This document shows positions 5,103 to 5,384 of a DNA stretch of 5,384 bases, piece by piece (within the stretch, counting starts at the first letter, position 1; each line of letters begins with the position of its first letter). The stretch lies in assembly GCA_021797055.1 (NCBI GenBank), contig JAKAAI010000117.1, positions 1 through 5,384 of the forward strand, given 5' to 3'. This DNA comes from Thermoplasmata archaeon. GTDB lineage: Archaea > Thermoplasmatota > Thermoplasmata > Thermoplasmatales > Thermoplasmataceae. Position numbers and translations under genes: made by a program. The notes under the pieces are model-generated. The model saw only the letters and a program-made list of their open reading frames with translations, searched no databases and was not told where the DNA came from.

Positions 5103-5384
5103 ATGAAAGTGGATAACACCAATGTCACAGACCTGAATTCTGAGGGCCTTCCTTTTTTCAAAGAAAACTCTAAAGCATACGCTGGAAGTTTGTCGCACAT
5201 GTCTGGGAATGATTTATCAGTTCTCATCGATATGCTTCCTACTGACGAAGATATCAAGGCGCTTGATGTTGCAACTGGAACGGGATTCACTGGAATCCGC
5301 CTGGCACAGAAATACAGACTGGTAGTGGGACTAGATGTTACAAGCGAAATGTTGCTGGAAGCCAGAAATCTTGCAGCCGAAAAG
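5103..5384 (+). CDS. Class I SAM-dependent methyltransferase (3' partial)
   Basis: The first 94 residues of a Rossmann-fold methyltransferase of the UbiE/Methyltransf_11 type; the gene leaves the window at the right edge, and full-length members have about 200-270 residues. Motif I, which binds the SAM methionine moiety, is ALDVATGTGFTGIRLA (residues 53-68; Asp55, Gly59, Gly61, Gly64). The acidic residue at the end of the second strand that contacts the SAM ribose is Asp78 in VVGLDVTSEML. The preceding helix region (AYAGSLSHMSGNDLSVLIDML) matches the usual N-terminal lid of the family. The substrate cannot be told from this part: quinone, small molecule, lipid or protein are all possible. The start fits a leaderless promoter. 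Confidence 0.85.
   Translation, partial: MKVDNTNVTDLNSEGLPFFKENSKAYAGSLSHMSGNDLSVLIDMLPTDEDIKALDVATGTGFTGIRLAQKYRLVVGLDVTSEMLLEARNLAAEK

Noticed and set aside
4895..5290. A long minus-strand frame (131 codons) opposite the methyltransferase start.
   Set aside because: It is antisense to a clear SAM-binding motif I and a TATA box and has no features of its own.

Overview
The window looks like a euryarchaeal chromosome, most likely an acidophile of the Thermoplasmatales or a relative. Genes carry archaeal TATA-like boxes about 26 bases before the ATG, which implies leaderless mRNAs. GGTGATC-type Shine-Dalgarno remnants are visible, AGA/AGG arginine and ATA isoleucine codons are frequent, and the protein families fit Archaea. 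The exact genus cannot be read from the sequence. There is no rRNA, tRNA or CRISPR array.

Layout. Positions 1-1204 (+) hold the end of an ABC importer operon: a ModB/WtpB-like permease cut by the window edge, then a very short ATPase with degenerate Q-loop, D-loop and H-switch. After a 207-base spacer with a strong promoter and a palindromic operator candidate comes a stand-alone tRNA-binding (EMAP/Trbp111/MetRS-beta) domain gene at 1412-1744 (+). Facing it on the minus strand are a small zinc-ribbon protein (1756-1950) and a radical SAM enzyme with a SPASM-like cysteine-rich tail (2024-3037), each with its own apparent promoter.

Positions 3086-5076 are a gene graveyard. In order they hold: an unrecognised minus-strand reading frame broken by one TAA; the 3' half of an EcfT/CbiQ-type transporter gene; and, fused directly to its broken end, the first third of an IS110-family transposase with a lost start codon, a frameshift and a lost catalytic Glu. 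Next comes a hairpin-rich stretch upstream of that transposase, in the position where IS110 elements encode their bridge RNA. After that are about 550 bases with no supportable gene, a 23-codon ORF, and a 72-codon plus-strand frame broken by one TAA. Intact coding resumes with a class I SAM-dependent methyltransferase (5103 to the window end), preceded by a leaderless-type promoter.

Functionally, the permease and ATPase act together as an oxyanion or metal importer. The tRNA-binding protein probably helps an aminoacyl-tRNA synthetase. The radical SAM and zinc-ribbon genes may form one functional unit. The decayed region is best explained by insertion of an IS110 element followed by a deletion that removed both the element's 3' part and the 5' part of ecfT. 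The most interesting signal is the structured IS110 upstream end, a fossil candidate bridge RNA.
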